The notes: a model not told the origin generated them from the sequence alone. 64,000 bases of DNA from Pratylenchus scribneri (GCA_030063045.1 JAQSEB010000231.1:124001-188000), one strand, 5' to 3'; counted from the first letter of the stretch, positions 25,175-39,781 are shown. Numbers and translations are program-made.

Positions 25175-28100
25175 TAATAAATTTTATCAAAAATATTCAA
25201 TAATTCAATCGATCGAAAAGTATTTTATGACCATTTTGAGGCCAGAATTTAATTTTTTTCAAAAATTCCATTAGAATCATATTCTCCACTCTAAAATAGA
25301 GGTATCAAAGCCTTCGATTTTTTAAAATACCTACATATCGATTTTTAACAAATTTTATCAAAAATATTCAATAATTCAATCGATCGAAAAGTATTTTATG
25401 ACCATTTTGAGGCCAGAATTTAATTTTTTTCAAAAATTCCATTAGAATCATATTCTCCACTCTAAAATAGAGGTATCAAAGCCTTCGATTTTTTAAAATA
25501 CCTACATATCGATTTTTAACAAATTTTATCAAAAATATTCAATAATTCAATCGATCGAAAAGTATTTTATGACCATTTTGAGGCCAGAATTTAATTTTTT
25601 TCAAAAATTCCATTAGAATCATATTCTCCACTCTAAAATAGAGGTATCAAAGCCTTCGATTTTTTAAAATACCTCATTATTGATTTTTAATAAATTTTAT
25701 CAAAAATATTCAATAATTCAATCGATCGAAAAGTATTTTATGACCATTTTGAGGCCAGAATTTAATTTTTTTCAAAAATTCCATTAGAATCATATTCTCC
25801 ACTCTAAAATAGAGGTATCAAAGCCTTCGATTTTTTAAAATACCTCATTATTGATTTTTAATAAATTTTATCAAAAATATTCAATAATTCAATCGATCGA
25901 AAAGTATTTTATGACCATTTTGAGGCCAGAATTTAATTTTTTTCAAAAATTCCATTAGAATCATATTCTCCACTCTAAAATAGAGGTATCAAAGCCTTCG
26001 ATTTTTTAAAATACCTCATTATTGATTTTTAATAAATTTTATCAAAAATATTCAATAATTCAATCGATCGAAAAGTATTTTATGACCATTTTGAGGCCAG
26101 AATTTAATTTTTTTCAAAAATTCCATTAGAATCATATTCTCCACTCTAAAATAGAGGTATCAAAGCCTTCGATTTTTTAAAATACCTCATTATTGATTTT
26201 TAATAAATTTTATCAAAAATATTCAATAATTCAATCGATCGAAAAGTATTTTATGACCATTTTGAGGCCAGAATTTAATTTTTTTCAAAAATTCCATTAG
26301 AATCATATTCTCCACTCTAAAATAGAGGTATCAAAGCCTTCGATTTTTTAAAATACCTCATTATTGATTTTTAATAAATTTTATCAAAAATATTCAATAA
26401 TTCAATCGATCGAAAAGTATTTTATGACCATTTTGAGGCCAGAATTTAATTTTTTTCAAAAATTCCATTAGAATCATATTCTCCACTCTAAAATAGAGGT
26501 ATCAAAGCCTTCGATTTTTTAAAATACCTCATTATTGATTTTTAATAAATTTTATCAAAAATATTCAATAATTCAATCGATCGAAAAGTATTTTATGACC
26601 ATTTTGAGGCCAGAATTTAATTTTTTTCAAAAATTCCATTAGAATCATATTCTCCACTCTAAAATAGAGGTATCAAAGCCTTCGATTTTTTAAAATACCT
26701 ACATATCGATTTTTAACAAATTTTATCAAAAATATTCAATAATTCAATCGATCGAAAAGTATTTTATGACCATTTTGAGGCCAGAATTTAATTTTTTTCA
26801 AAAATTCCATTAGAATCATATTCTCCACTCTAAAATAGAGGTATCAAAGCCTTCGATTTTTTAAAATACCTCATTATTGATTTTTAATAAATTTTATCAA
26901 AAATATTCAATAATTCAATCGATCGAAAAGTATTTTATGACCATTTTGAGGCCAGAATTTAATTTTTTTCAAAAATTCCATTAGAATCATATTCTCCACT
27001 CTAAAATAGAGGTATCAAAGCCTTCGATTTTTTAAAATACCTCATTATTGATTTTTAATAAATTTTATCAAAAATATTCAATAATTCAATCGATCGAAAA
27101 GTATTTTATGACCATTTTGAGGCCAGAATTTAATTTTTTTCAAAAATTCCATTAGAATCATATTCTCCACTCTAAAATAGAGGTATCAAAGCCTTCGATT
27201 TTTTAAAATACCTCATTATTGATTTTTAATAAATTTTATCAAAAATATTCAATAATTCAATCGATCGAAAAGTATTTTATGACCATTTTGAGGCCAGAAT
27301 TTAATTTTTTTCAAAAATTCCATTAGAATCATATTCTCCACTCTAAAATAGAGGTATCAAAGCCTTCGATTTTTTAAAATACCTCATTATTGATTTTTAA
27401 TAAATTTTATCAAAAATATTCAATAATTCAATCGATCGAAAAGTATTTTATGACCATTTTGAGGCCAGAATTTAATTTTTTTCAAAAATTCCATTAGAAT
27501 CATATTCTCCACTCTAAAATAGAGGTATCAAAGCCTTCGATTTTTTAAAATACCTCATTATTGATTTTTAATAAATTTTATCAAAAATATTCAATAATTC
27601 AATCGATCGAAAAGTATTTTATGACCATTTTGAGGCCAGAATTTAATTTTTTTCAAAAATTCCATTAGAATCATATTCTCCACTCTAAAATAGAGGTATC
27701 AAAGCCTTCGATTTTTTAAAATACCTCATTATTGATTTTTAATAAATTTTATCAAAAATATTCAATAATTCAATCGATCGAAAAGTATTTTATGACCATT
27801 TTGAGGCCAGAATTTAATTTTTTTCAAAAATTCCATTAGAATCATATTCTCCACTCTAAAATAGAGGTATCAAAGCCTTCGATTTTTTAAAATACCTCAT
27901 TATTGATTTTTAATAAATTTTATCAAAAATATTCAATAATTCAATCGATCGAAAAGTATTTTATGACCATTTTGAGGCCAGAATTTAATTTTTTTCAAAA
28001 ATTCCATTAGAATCATATTCTCCACTCTAAAATAGAGGTATCAAAGCCTTCGATTTTTTAAAATACCTCATTATTGATTTTTAATAAATTTTATCAAAAA

Positions 28101-28594
28101 TATTCAATAATTCAATCGATCGAAAAGTATTTTATGACCATTTTGAGGCCAGAATTTAATTTTTTTCAAAAATTCCATTAGAATCATATTCTCCACTCTA
28201 AAATAGAGGTATCAAAGCCTTCGATTTTTTAAAATACCTCATTATTGATTTTTAATAAATTTTATCAAAAATATTCAATAATTCAATCGATCGAAAAGTA
28301 TTTTATGACCATTTTGAGGCCAGAATTTAATTTTTTTCAAAAATTCCATTAGAATCATATTCTCCACTCTAAAATAGAGGTATCAAAGCCTTCGATTTTT
28401 TAAAATACCTACATATCGATTTTTAACAAATTTTATCAAAAATATTCAATAATTCAATCGATCGAAAAGTATTTTATGACCATTTTGAGGCCAGAATTTA
28501 ATTTTTTTCAAAAATTCCATTAGAATCATATTCTCCACTCTAAAATAGAGGTATCAAAGCCTTCGATTTTTTAAAATACCTCATTATTGATTTT

Positions 28595-28718
28595 CTCCAC
28601 TCTAAAATAGAGGTATCAAAGCCTTCGATTTTTTAAAATACCTCATTATTGATTTTCTCCACTCTAAAATAGAGGTATCAAAGCCTTCGATTTTTTAAAA
28701 TACCTCATTATTGATTTT
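28595..28718. repeat. 62-bp short unit, 2 copies
   Basis: First member of a 2-then-3 cluster pair spaced 466 bp apart. Its equivalent lies 20,267 bp downstream at 48862. Confidence 0.9.
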
Positions 28719-29060
28719 TAATAAATTTTATCAAAAATATTCAATAATTCAATCGATCGAAAAGTATTTTATGACCATTTTGAGGCCAGAATTTAATTTT
28801 TTTCAAAAATTCCATTAGAATCATATTCTCCACTCTAAAATAGAGGTATCAAAGCCTTCGATTTTTTAAAATACCTACATATCGATTTTTAACAAATTTT
28901 ATCAAAAATATTCAATAATTCAATCGATCGAAAAGTATTTTATGACCATTTTGAGGCCAGAATTTAATTTTTTTCAAAAATTCCATTAGAATCATATTCT
29001 CCACTCTAAAATAGAGGTATCAAAGCCTTCGATTTTTTAAAATACCTCATTATTGATTTT

Positions 29061-29246
29061 CTCCACTCTAAAATAGAGGTATCAAAGCCTTCGATTTTTT
29101 AAAATACCTCATTATTGATTTTCTCCACTCTAAAATAGAGGTATCAAAGCCTTCGATTTTTTAAAATACCTCATTATTGATTTTCTCAACTCTAAAATAG
29201 AGGTATCAAAGCCTTCGATTTTTTAAAATACCTCATTATTGATTTT
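29061..29246. repeat. 62-bp short unit, 3 copies
   Basis: Second member of the pair. The third unit starts CTCAAC instead of CTCCAC, a private change. The next full monomer has TCATTTTCTCC (base 29353). Confidence 0.9.
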
Positions 29247-31297
29247 TAATAAATTTTATCAAAAATATTCAATAATTCAATCGATCGAAAAGTATTTTAT
29301 GACCATTTTGAGGCCAGAATTTAATTTTTTTCAAAAATTCCATTAGAATCATTTTCTCCACTCTAAAATAGAGGTATCAAAGCCTTCGATTTTTTAAAAT
29401 ACCTACATATCGATTTTTAACAAATTTTATCAAAAATATTCAATAATTCAATCGATCGAAAAGTATTTTATGACCATTTTGAGGCCAGAATTTAATTTTT
29501 TTCAAAAATTCCATTAGAATCATATTCTCCACTCTAAAATAGAGGTATCAAAGCCTTCGATTTTTTAAAATACCTCATTATTGATTTTTAATAAATTTTA
29601 TCAAAAATATTCAATAATTCAATCGATCGAAAAGTATTTTATGACCATTTTGAGGCCAGAATTTAATTTTTTTCAAAAATTCCATTAGAATCATATTCTC
29701 CACTCTAAAATAGAGGTATCAAAGCCTTCGATTTTTTAAAATACCTCATTATTGATTTTTAATAAATTTTATCAAAAATATTCAATAATTCAATCGATCG
29801 AAAAGTATTTTATGACCATTTTGAGGCCAGAATTTAATTTTTTTCAAAAATTCCATTAGAATCATATTCTCCACTCTAAAATAGAGGTATCAAAGCCTTC
29901 GATTTTTTAAAATACCTCATTATTGATTTTTAATAAATTTTATCAAAAATATTCAATAATTCAATCGATCGAAAAGTATTTTATGACCATTTTGAGGCCA
30001 GAATTTAATTTTTTTCAAAAATTCCATTAGAATCATATTCTCCACTCTAAAATAGAGGTATCAAAGCCTTCGATTTTTTAAAATACCTCATTATTGATTT
30101 TTAATAAATTTTATCAAAAATATTCAATAATTCAATCGATCGAAAAGTATTTTATGACCATTTTGAGGCCAAAATTTAATTTTTTTCAAAAATTCCATTA
30201 GAATCATATTCTCCACTCTAAAATAGAGGTATCAAAGCCTTCGATTTTTTAAAATACCTACATATCGATTTTTAACAAATTTTATCAAAAATATTCAATA
30301 ATTCAATCGATCGAAAAGTATTTTATGACCATTTTGAGGCCAGAATTTAATTTTTTTCAAAAATTCCATTAGAATCATATTCTCCACTCTAAAATAGAGG
30401 TATCAAAGCCTTCGATTTTTTAAAATACCTACATATCGATTTTTAACAAATTTTATCAAAAATATTCAATAATTCAATCGATCGAAAAGTATTTTATGAC
30501 CATTTTGAGGCCAGAATTTAATTTTTTTCAAAAATTCCATTAGAATCATATTCTCCACTCTAAAATAGAGGTATCAAAGCCTTCGATTTTTTAAAATACC
30601 TCATTATTGATTTTTAATAAATTTTATCAAAAATATTCAATAATTCAATCGATCGAAAAGTATTTTATGACCATTTTGAGGCCAGAATTTAATTTTTTTG
30701 AAAAATTCCATTAGAATCATATTCTCCACTCTAAAATAGAGGTATCAAAGCCTTCGATTTTTTAAAATACCTCATTATTGATTTTTATAAATTTTATCAA
30801 AAATATTCAATAATTCAATCGATCGAAAAGTATTTTATGACCATTTTGAGGCCAGAATTTAATTTTTTTCAAAAATTCCATTAGAATCATATTCTCCACT
30901 CTAAAATAGAGGTATCAAAGCCTTCGATTTTTTAAAATACCTCATTATTGATTTTTAATAAATTTTATCAAAAATATTCAATAATTCAATCGATCGAAAA
31001 GTATTTTATGACCATTTTGAGGCCAGAATTTAATTTTTTTCAAAAATTCCATTAGAATCATATTCTCCACTCTAAAATAGAGGTATCAAAGCCTTCGATT
31101 TTTTAAAATACCTACATATCGATTTTTAACAAATTTTATCAAAAATATTCAATAATTCAATCGATCGAAAAGTATTTTATGACCATTTTGAGGCCAGAAT
31201 TTAATTTTTTTCAAAAATTCCATTAGAATCATATTCTCCACTCTAAAATAGAGGTATCAAAGCCTTCGATTTTTTAAAATACCTCATTATTGATTTT

Positions 31298-31421
31298 CTC
31301 CACTCTAAAATAGAGGTATCAAAGCCTTCGATTTTTTAAAATACCTCATTATTGATTTTCTCCACTCTAAAATAGAGGTATCAAAGCCTTCGATTTTTTA
31401 AAATACCTCATTATTGATTTT
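31298..31421. repeat. 62-bp short unit, 2 copies
   Basis: Part of the 3,060-bp repeat; its duplicate is at 34358. It also corresponds to 51566. Confidence 0.9.
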
Positions 31422-31763
31422 TAATAAATTTTATCAAAAATATTCAATAATTCAATCGATCGAAAAGTATTTTATGACCATTTTGAGGCCAGAATTTAAT
31501 TTTTTTCAAAAATTCCATTAGAATCATATTCTCCACTCTAAAATAGAGGTATCAAAGCCTTCGATTTTTTAAAATACCTACATATCGATTTTTAACAAAT
31601 TTTATCAAAAATATTCAATAATTCAATCGATCGAAAAGTATTTTATGACCATTTTGAGGCCAGAATTTAATTTTTTTCAAAAATTCCATTAGAATCATAT
31701 TCTCCACTCTAAAATAGAGGTATCAAAGCCTTCGATTTTTTAAAATACCTCATTATTGATTTT

Positions 31764-31949
31764 CTCCACTCTAAAATAGAGGTATCAAAGCCTTCGATTT
31801 TTTAAAATACCTCATTATTGATTTTCTCCACTCTAAAATAGAGGTATCAAAGCCTTCGATTTTTTAAAATACCTCATTATTGATTTTCTCCACTCTAAAA
31901 TAGAGGTATCAAAGCCTTCGATTTTTTAAAATACCTCATTATTGATTTT
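31764..31949. repeat. 62-bp short unit, 3 copies
   Basis: Lies 466 bp after the preceding 2-copy cluster and is duplicated at 34824. Confidence 0.9.
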
Positions 31950-32633
31950 TAATAAATTTTATCAAAAATATTCAATAATTCAATCGATCGAAAAGTATTT
32001 TATGACCATTTTGAGGCCAGAATTTAATTTTTTTCAAAAATTCCATTAGAATCATATTCTCCACTCTAAAATAGAGGTATCAAAGCCTTCGATTTTTTAA
32101 AATACCTCATTATTGATTTTTAATAAATTTTATCAAAAATATTCAATAATTCAATCGATCGAAAAGTATTTTATGACCATTTTGAGGCCAGAATTTAATT
32201 TTTTTCAAAAATTCCATTAGAATCATATTCTCCACTCTAAAATAGAGGTATCAAAGCCTTCGATTTTTTAAAATACCTCATTATTGATTTTTAATAAATT
32301 TTATCAAAAATATTCAATAATTCAATCGATCGAAAAGTATTTTATGACCATTTTGAGGCCAGAATTTAATTTTTTTCAAAAATTCCATTAGAATCATATT
32401 CTCCACTCTAAAATAGAGGTATCAAAGCCTTCGATTTTTTAAAATACCTACATATCGATTTTTAACAAATTTTATCAAAAATATTCAATAATTCAATCGA
32501 TCGAAAAGTATTTTATGACCATTTTGAGGCCAGAATTTAATTTTTTTCAAAAATTCCATTAGAATCATATTCTCCACTCTAAAATAGAGGTATCAAAGCC
32601 TTCGATTTTTTAAAATACCTCATTATTGATTTT

Positions 32634-32819
32634 CTCCACTCTAAAATAGAGGTATCAAAGCCTTCGATTTTTTAAAATACCTCATTATTGATTTTCTCCA
32701 CTCTAAAATAGAGGTATCAAAGCCTTCGATTTTTTAAAATACCTCATTATTGATTTTCTCCACTCTAAAATAGAGGTATCAAAGCCTTCGATTTTTTAAA
32801 ATACCTCATTATTGATTTT
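32634..32819. repeat. 62-bp short unit, 3 copies
   Basis: Follows a Y-type and a C-form L monomer. The corresponding cluster in the next 3,060-bp copy is displaced to 35865 by one extra monomer. Confidence 0.9.
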
Positions 32820-34357
32820 TAATAAATTTTATCAAAAATATTCAATAATTCAATCGATCGAAAAGTATTTTATGACCATTTTGAGGCCAGAATTTAATTT
32901 TTTTCAAAAATTCCATTAGAATCATATTCTCCACTCTAAAATAGAGGTATCAAAGCCTTCGATTTTTTAAAATACCTCATTATTGATTTTTAATAAATTT
33001 TATCAAAAATATTCAATAATTCAATCGATCGAAAAGTATTTTATGACCATTTTGAGGCCAGAATTTAATTTTTTTCAAAAATTCCATTAGAATCATATTC
33101 TCCACTCTAAAATAGAGGTATCAAAGCCTTCGATTTTTTAAAATACCTCATTATTGATTTTTAATAAATTTTATCAAAAATATTCAATAATTCAATCGAT
33201 CGAAAAGTATTTTATGACCATTTTGAGGCCAGAATTTAATTTTTTTCAAAAATTCCATTAGAATCATATTCTCCACTCTAAAATAGAGGTATCAAAGCCT
33301 TCGATTTTTTAAAATACCTACATATCGATTTTTAACAAATTTTATCAAAAATATTCAATAATTCAATCGATCGAAAAGTATTTTATGACCATTTTGAGGC
33401 CAGAATTTAATTTTTTTCAAAAATTCCATTAGAATCATATTCTCCACTCTAAAATAGAGGTATCAAAGCCTTCGATTTTTTAAAATACCTACATATCGAT
33501 TTTTAACAAATTTTATCAAAAATATTCAATAATTCAATCGATCGAAAAGTATTTTATGACCATTTTGAGGCCAGAATTTAATTTTTTTCAAAAATTCCAT
33601 TAGAATCATATTCTCCACTCTAAAATAGAGGTATCAAAGCCTTCGATTTTTTAAAATACCTCATTATTGATTTTTAATAAATTTTATCAAAAATATTCAA
33701 TAATTCAATCGATCGAAAAGTATTTTATGACCATTTTGAGGCCAGAATTTAATTTTTTTGAAAAATTCCATTAGAATCATATTCTCCACTCTAAAATAGA
33801 GGTATCAAAGCCTTCGATTTTTTAAAATACCTCATTATTGATTTTTATAAATTTTATCAAAAATATTCAATAATTCAATCGATCGAAAAGTATTTTATGA
33901 CCATTTTGAGGCCAGAATTTAATTTTTTTCAAAAATTCCATTAGAATCATATTCTCCACTCTAAAATAGAGGTATCAAAGCCTTCGATTTTTTAAAATAC
34001 CTCATTATTGATTTTTAATAAATTTTATCAAAAATATTCAATAATTCAATCGATCGAAAAGTATTTTATGACCATTTTGAGGCCAGAATTTAATTTTTTT
34101 CAAAAATTCCATTAGAATCATATTCTCCACTCTAAAATAGAGGTATCAAAGCCTTCGATTTTTTAAAATACCTACATATCGATTTTTAACAAATTTTATC
34201 AAAAATATTCAATAATTCAATCGATCGAAAAGTATTTTATGACCATTTTGAGGCCAGAATTTAATTTTTTTCAAAAATTCCATTAGAATCATATTCTCCA
34301 CTCTAAAATAGAGGTATCAAAGCCTTCGATTTTTTAAAATACCTCATTATTGATTTT

Positions 34358-34481
34358 CTCCACTCTAAAATAGAGGTATCAAAGCCTTCGATTTTTTAAA
34401 ATACCTCATTATTGATTTTCTCCACTCTAAAATAGAGGTATCAAAGCCTTCGATTTTTTAAAATACCTCATTATTGATTTT
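34358..34481. repeat. 62-bp short unit, 2 copies
   Basis: Second-copy equivalent of 31298 at an offset of exactly 3,060 bp. Confidence 0.9.
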
Positions 34482-34823
34482 TAATAAATTTTATCAAAAA
34501 TATTCAATAATTCAATCGATCGAAAAGTATTTTATGACCATTTTGAGGCCAGAATTTAATTTTTTTCAAAAATTCCATTAGAATCATATTCTCCACTCTA
34601 AAATAGAGGTATCAAAGCCTTCGATTTTTTAAAATACCTACATATCGATTTTTAACAAATTTTATCAAAAATATTCAATAATTCAATCGATCGAAAAGTA
34701 TTTTATGACCATTTTGAGGCCAGAATTTAATTTTTTTCAAAAATTCCATTAGAATCATATTCTCCACTCTAAAATAGAGGTATCAAAGCCTTCGATTTTT
34801 TAAAATACCTCATTATTGATTTT

Positions 34824-35009
34824 CTCCACTCTAAAATAGAGGTATCAAAGCCTTCGATTTTTTAAAATACCTCATTATTGATTTTCTCCACTCTAAAATA
34901 GAGGTATCAAAGCCTTCGATTTTTTAAAATACCTCATTATTGATTTTCTCCACTCTAAAATAGAGGTATCAAAGCCTTCGATTTTTTAAAATACCTCATT
35001 ATTGATTTT
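34824..35009. repeat. 62-bp short unit, 3 copies
   Basis: Second-copy equivalent of 31764 (offset 3,060 bp). Confidence 0.9.
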
Positions 35010-35548
35010 TAATAAATTTTATCAAAAATATTCAATAATTCAATCGATCGAAAAGTATTTTATGACCATTTTGAGGCCAGAATTTAATTTTTTTCAAAAA
35101 TTCCATTAGAATCATATTCTCCACTCTAAAATAGAGGTATCAAAGCCTTCGATTTTTTAAAATACCTCATTATTGATTTTTAATAAATTTTATCAAAAAT
35201 ATTCAATAATTCAATCGATCGAAAAGTATTTTATGACCATTTTGAGGCCAGAATTTAATTTTTTTCAAAAATTCCATTAGAATCATATTCTCCACTCTAA
35301 AATAGAGGTATCAAAGCCTTCGATTTTTTAAAATACCTCATTATTGATTTTTAATAAATTTTATCAAAAATATTCAATAATTCAATCGATCGAAAAGTAT
35401 TTTATGACCATTTTGAGGCCAGAATTTAATTTTTTTCAAAAATTCCATTAGAATCATATTCTCCACTCTAAAATAGAGGTATCAAAGCCTTCGATTTTTT
35501 AAAATACCTCATTATTGATTTTTAATAAATTTTATCAAAAATATTCAA

Positions 35549-35719
35549 TAATTCAATCGATCGAAAAGTATCTTCCGACCAATTTGGGACTAGAATTTAA
35601 TTTTTTTCAAAAATTCCATTAGAATCATATTCTCCACTCTAAAATAGAGGTATCAAAGCCTTCGATTTTTTAAAATACCTACATATCGATTTTTAACAAA
35701 TTTTATCAAAAATATTCAA
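35549..35719. repeat. Isolated divergent-core monomer with Y end
   Basis: Carries CTTCCGACCAATTTGGGACTAG, the region-A core with one further change (GGGAC for GGGGC), but has CAAAAATTCC, CTCCACTC and a Y-type 3' end, a combination absent from region A. The nearest other divergent-core copy ends at 6841, about 28.7 kb upstream. It sits at the edge of the 3,060-bp repeat and adds exactly one monomer there. It is best explained as a mosaic made by exchange or gene conversion with a distant copy inside or outside this window. Confidence 0.8.
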
Positions 35720-35864
35720 TAATTCAATCGATCGAAAAGTATTTTATGACCATTTTGAGGCCAGAATTTAATTTTTTTCAAAAATTCCATTAGAATCATA
35801 TTCTCCACTCTAAAATAGAGGTATCAAAGCCTTCGATTTTTTAAAATACCTCATTATTGATTTT

Positions 35865-36050
35865 CTCCACTCTAAAATAGAGGTATCAAAGCCTTCGATT
35901 TTTTAAAATACCTCATTATTGATTTTCTCCACTCTAAAATAGAGGTATCAAAGCCTTCGATTTTTTAAAATACCTCATTATTGATTTTCTCCACTCTAAA
36001 ATAGAGGTATCAAAGCCTTCGATTTTTTAAAATACCTCATTATTGATTTT
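35865..36050. repeat. 62-bp short unit, 3 copies
   Basis: Equivalent of 32634 but at an offset of 3,231 bp (3,060 + 171), because the isolated divergent-core monomer at 35549 lies before it. Confidence 0.9.
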
Positions 36051-38273
36051 TAATAAATTTTATCAAAAATATTCAATAATTCAATCGATCGAAAAGTATT
36101 TTATGACCATTTTGAGGCCAGAATTTAATTTTTTTCAAAAATTCCATTAGAATCATATTCTCCACTCTAAAATAGAGGTATCAAAGCCTTCGATTTTTTA
36201 AAATACCTCATTATTGATTTTTAATAAATTTTATCAAAAATATTCAATAATTCAATCGATCGAAAAGTATTTTATGACCATTTTGAGGCCAGAATTTAAT
36301 TTTTTTCAAAAATTCCATTAGAATCATATTCTCCACTCTAAAATAGAGGTATCAAAGCCTTCGATTTTTTAAAATACCTCATTATTGATTTTTAATAAAT
36401 TTTATCAAAAATATTCAATAATTCAATCGATCGAAAAGTATTTTATGACCATTTTGAGGCCAGAATTTAATTTTTTTCAAAAATTCCATTAGAATCATAT
36501 TCTCCACTCTAAAATAGAGGTATCAAAGCCTTCGATTTTTTAAAATACCTCATTATTGATTTTTAATAAATTTTATCAAAAATATTCAATAATTCAATCG
36601 ATCGAAAAGTATTTTATGACCATTTTGAGGCCAGAATTTAATTTTTTTCAAAAATTCCATTAGAATCATATTCTCCACTCTAAAATAGAGGTATCAAAGC
36701 CTTCGATTTTTTAAAATACCTCATTATTGATTTTTAATAAATTTTATCAAAAATATTCAATAATTCAATCGATCGAAAAGTATTTTATGACCATTTTGAG
36801 GCCAGAATTTAATTTTTTTCAAAAATTCCATTAGAATCATATTCTCCACTCTAAAATAGAGGTATCAAAGCCTTCGATTTTTTAAAATACCTCATTATTG
36901 ATTTTTAATAAATTTTATCAAAAATATTCAATAATTCAATCGATCGAAAAGTATTTTATGACCATTTTGAGGCCAGAATTTAATTTTTTTCAAAAATTCC
37001 ATTAGAATCATATTCTCCACTCTAAAATAGAGGTATCAAAGCCTTCGATTTTTTAAAATACCTCATTATTGATTTTTAATAAATTTTATCAAAAATATTC
37101 AATAATTCAATCGATCGAAAAGTATTTTATGACCATTTTGAGGCCAGAATTTAATTTTTTTCAAAAATTCCATTAGAATCATATTCTCCACTCTAAAATA
37201 GAGGTATCAAAGCCTTCGATTTTTTAAAATACCTACATATCGATTTTTAACAAATTTTATTAAAAATATTCAATAATTCAATCGATCGAAAAGTATTTTA
37301 TGACCATTTTGAGGCCAGAATTTAATTTTTTTCAAAAATTCCATTAGAATCATATTCTCCACTCTAAAATAGAGGTATCAAAGCCTTCGATTTTTTAAAA
37401 TACCTCATTATTGATTTTTAATAAATTTTATCAAAAATATTCAATAATTCAATCGATCGAAAAGTATTTTATGACCATTTTGAGGCCAGAATTTAATTTT
37501 TTTCAAAAATTCCATTAGAATCATATTCTCCACTCTAAAATAGAGGTATCAAAGCCTTCGATTTTTTAAAATACCTCATTATTGATTTTTAATAAATTTT
37601 ATCAAAAATATTCAATAATTCAATCGATCGAAAAGTATTTTATGACCATTTTGAGGCCAGAATTTAATTTTTTTCAAAAATTCCATTAGAATCATATTCT
37701 CCACTCTAAAATAGAGGTATCAAAGCCTTCGATTTTTTAAAATACCTCATTATTGATTTTTAATAAATTTTATCAAAAATATTCAATAATTCAATCGATC
37801 GAAAAGTATTTTATGACCATTTTGAGGCCAGAATTTAATTTTTTTCAAAAATTCCATTAGAATCATATTCTCCACTCTAAAATAGAGGTATCAAAGCCTT
37901 CGATTTTTTAAAATACCTCATTATTGATTTTTAATAAATTTTATCAAAAATATTCAATAATTCAATCGATCGAAAAGTATTTTATGACCATTTTGAGGCC
38001 AGAATTTAATTTTTTTCAAAAATTCCTTTAGAATCATATTCTCCACTCTAAAATAGAGGTATCAAAGCCTTCGATTTTTTAAAATACCTACATATCGATT
38101 TTTAACAAATTTTATCAAAAATATTCAATAATTCAATCGATCGAAAAGTATTTTATGACCATTTTGAGGCCAGAATTTAATTTTTTTCAAAAATTCCATT
38201 AGAATCATATTCTCCACTCTAAAATAGAGGTATCAAAGCCTTCGATTTTTTAAAATACCTCATTATTGATTTT

Positions 38274-38335
38274 CTCCACTCTAAAATAGAGGTATCAAAG
38301 CCTTCGATTTTTTAAAATACCTACATATCGATTTT
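38274..38335. repeat. 62-bp short unit, 1 copy, Y-ended
   Basis: A single short unit whose 3' end is of Y type. Its duplicate is at 55296 (offset 17,022 bp). Confidence 0.9.
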
Positions 38336-39781
38336 TAACAAATTTTATCAAAAATATTCAATAATTCAATCGATCGAAAAGTATTTTATGACCATTTTGA
38401 GGCCAGAATTTAATTTTTTTCAAAAATTCCATTAGAATCATATTCTCCACTCTAAAATAGAGGTATCAAAGCCTTCGATTTTTTAAAATACCTCATTATT
38501 GATTTTTAATAAATTTTATCAAAAATATTCAATAATTCAATCGATCGAAAAGTATTTTATGACCATTTTGAGGCCAGAATTTAATTTTTTTCAAAAATTC
38601 CATTAGAATCATATTCTCCACTCTAAAATAGAGGTATCAAAGCCTTCGATTTTTTAAAATACCTACATATCGATTTTTAACAAATTTTATCAAAAATATT
38701 CAATAATTCAATCGATCGAAAAGTATTTTATGACCATTTTGAGGCCAGAATTTAATTTTTTTCAAAAATTCCATTAGAATCATATTCTCCACTCTAAAAT
38801 AGAGGTATCAAAGCCTTCGATTTTTTAAAATACCTACATATCGATTTTTAACAAATTTTATCAAAAATATTCAATAATTCAATCGATCGAAAAGTATTTT
38901 ATGACCATTTTGAGGCCAGAATTTAATTTTTTTCAAAAATTCCATTAGAATCATATTCTCCACTCTAAAATAGAGGTATCAAAGCCTTCGATTTTTTAAA
39001 ATACCTCATTATTGATTTTTAATAAATTTTATCAAAAATATTCAATAATTCAATCGATCGAAAAGTATTTTATGACCATTTTGAGGCCAGAATTTAATTT
39101 TTTTCAAAAATTCCATTAGAATCATATTCTCCACTCTAAAATAGAGGTATCAAAGCCTTCGATTTTTTAAAATACCTACATATCGATTTTTAACAAATTT
39201 TATCAAAAATATTCAATAATTCAATCGATCGAAAAGTATTTTATGACCATTTTGAGGCCAGAATTTAATTTTTTTCAAAAATTCCATTAGAATCATATTC
39301 TCCACTCTAAAATAGAGGTATCAAAGCCTTCGATTTTTTAAAATACCTCATTATTGATTTTTAATAAATTTTATCAAAAATATTCAATAATTCAATCGAT
39401 CGAAAAGTATTTTATGACCATTTTGAGGCCAGAATTTAATTTTTTTCAAAAATTCCATTAGAATCATATTCTCCACTCTAAAATAGAGGTATCAAAGCCT
39501 TCGATTTTTTAAAATACCTACATATCGATTTTTAACAAATTTTATCAAAAATATTCAATAATTCAATCGATCGAAAAGTATTTTATGACCATTTTGAGGC
39601 CAGAATTTAATTTTTTTCAAAAATTCCATTAGAATCATATTCTCCACTCTAAAATAGAGGTATCAAAGCCTTCGATTTTTTAAAATACCTCATTATTGAT
39701 TTTTAACAAATTTTATCAAAAATATTCAATAATTCAATCGATCGAAAAGTATTTTATGACCATTTTGAGGCCAGAATTTAA

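Larger units (their letters stand above)
27163..32055. repeat. Large duplication, upstream copy, segment 1
   Basis: Matches 47430-52323 at an offset of 20,267 bp, or 20,268 after the 1-bp deletion at 30787. The order of L, Y and G-form monomers, the short-unit clusters 2, 3, 2, 3 and the TCATTTTCTCC mark at 29353 all agree. Private changes seen are CTCAAC near 29187 and GGCCAAAA near 30172. Confidence 0.85.
29696..35499. repeat. Higher-order repeat of 3,060 bp, about 1.9 copies
   Basis: Sequence 29696-32439 recurs at 32756-35499. The unit is 15 full monomers plus eight 62-bp units minus one base. The missing base is a shared deletion (ATTTTTATAA for ATTTTTAATA) at 30787 and 33847, exactly 3,060 bp apart, which argues strongly for copying rather than coincidence. 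One difference seen is GGCCAAAATTT at about 30172 against GGCCAGAATTT. The second copy ends against the divergent-core monomer at 35549. Confidence 0.88.
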
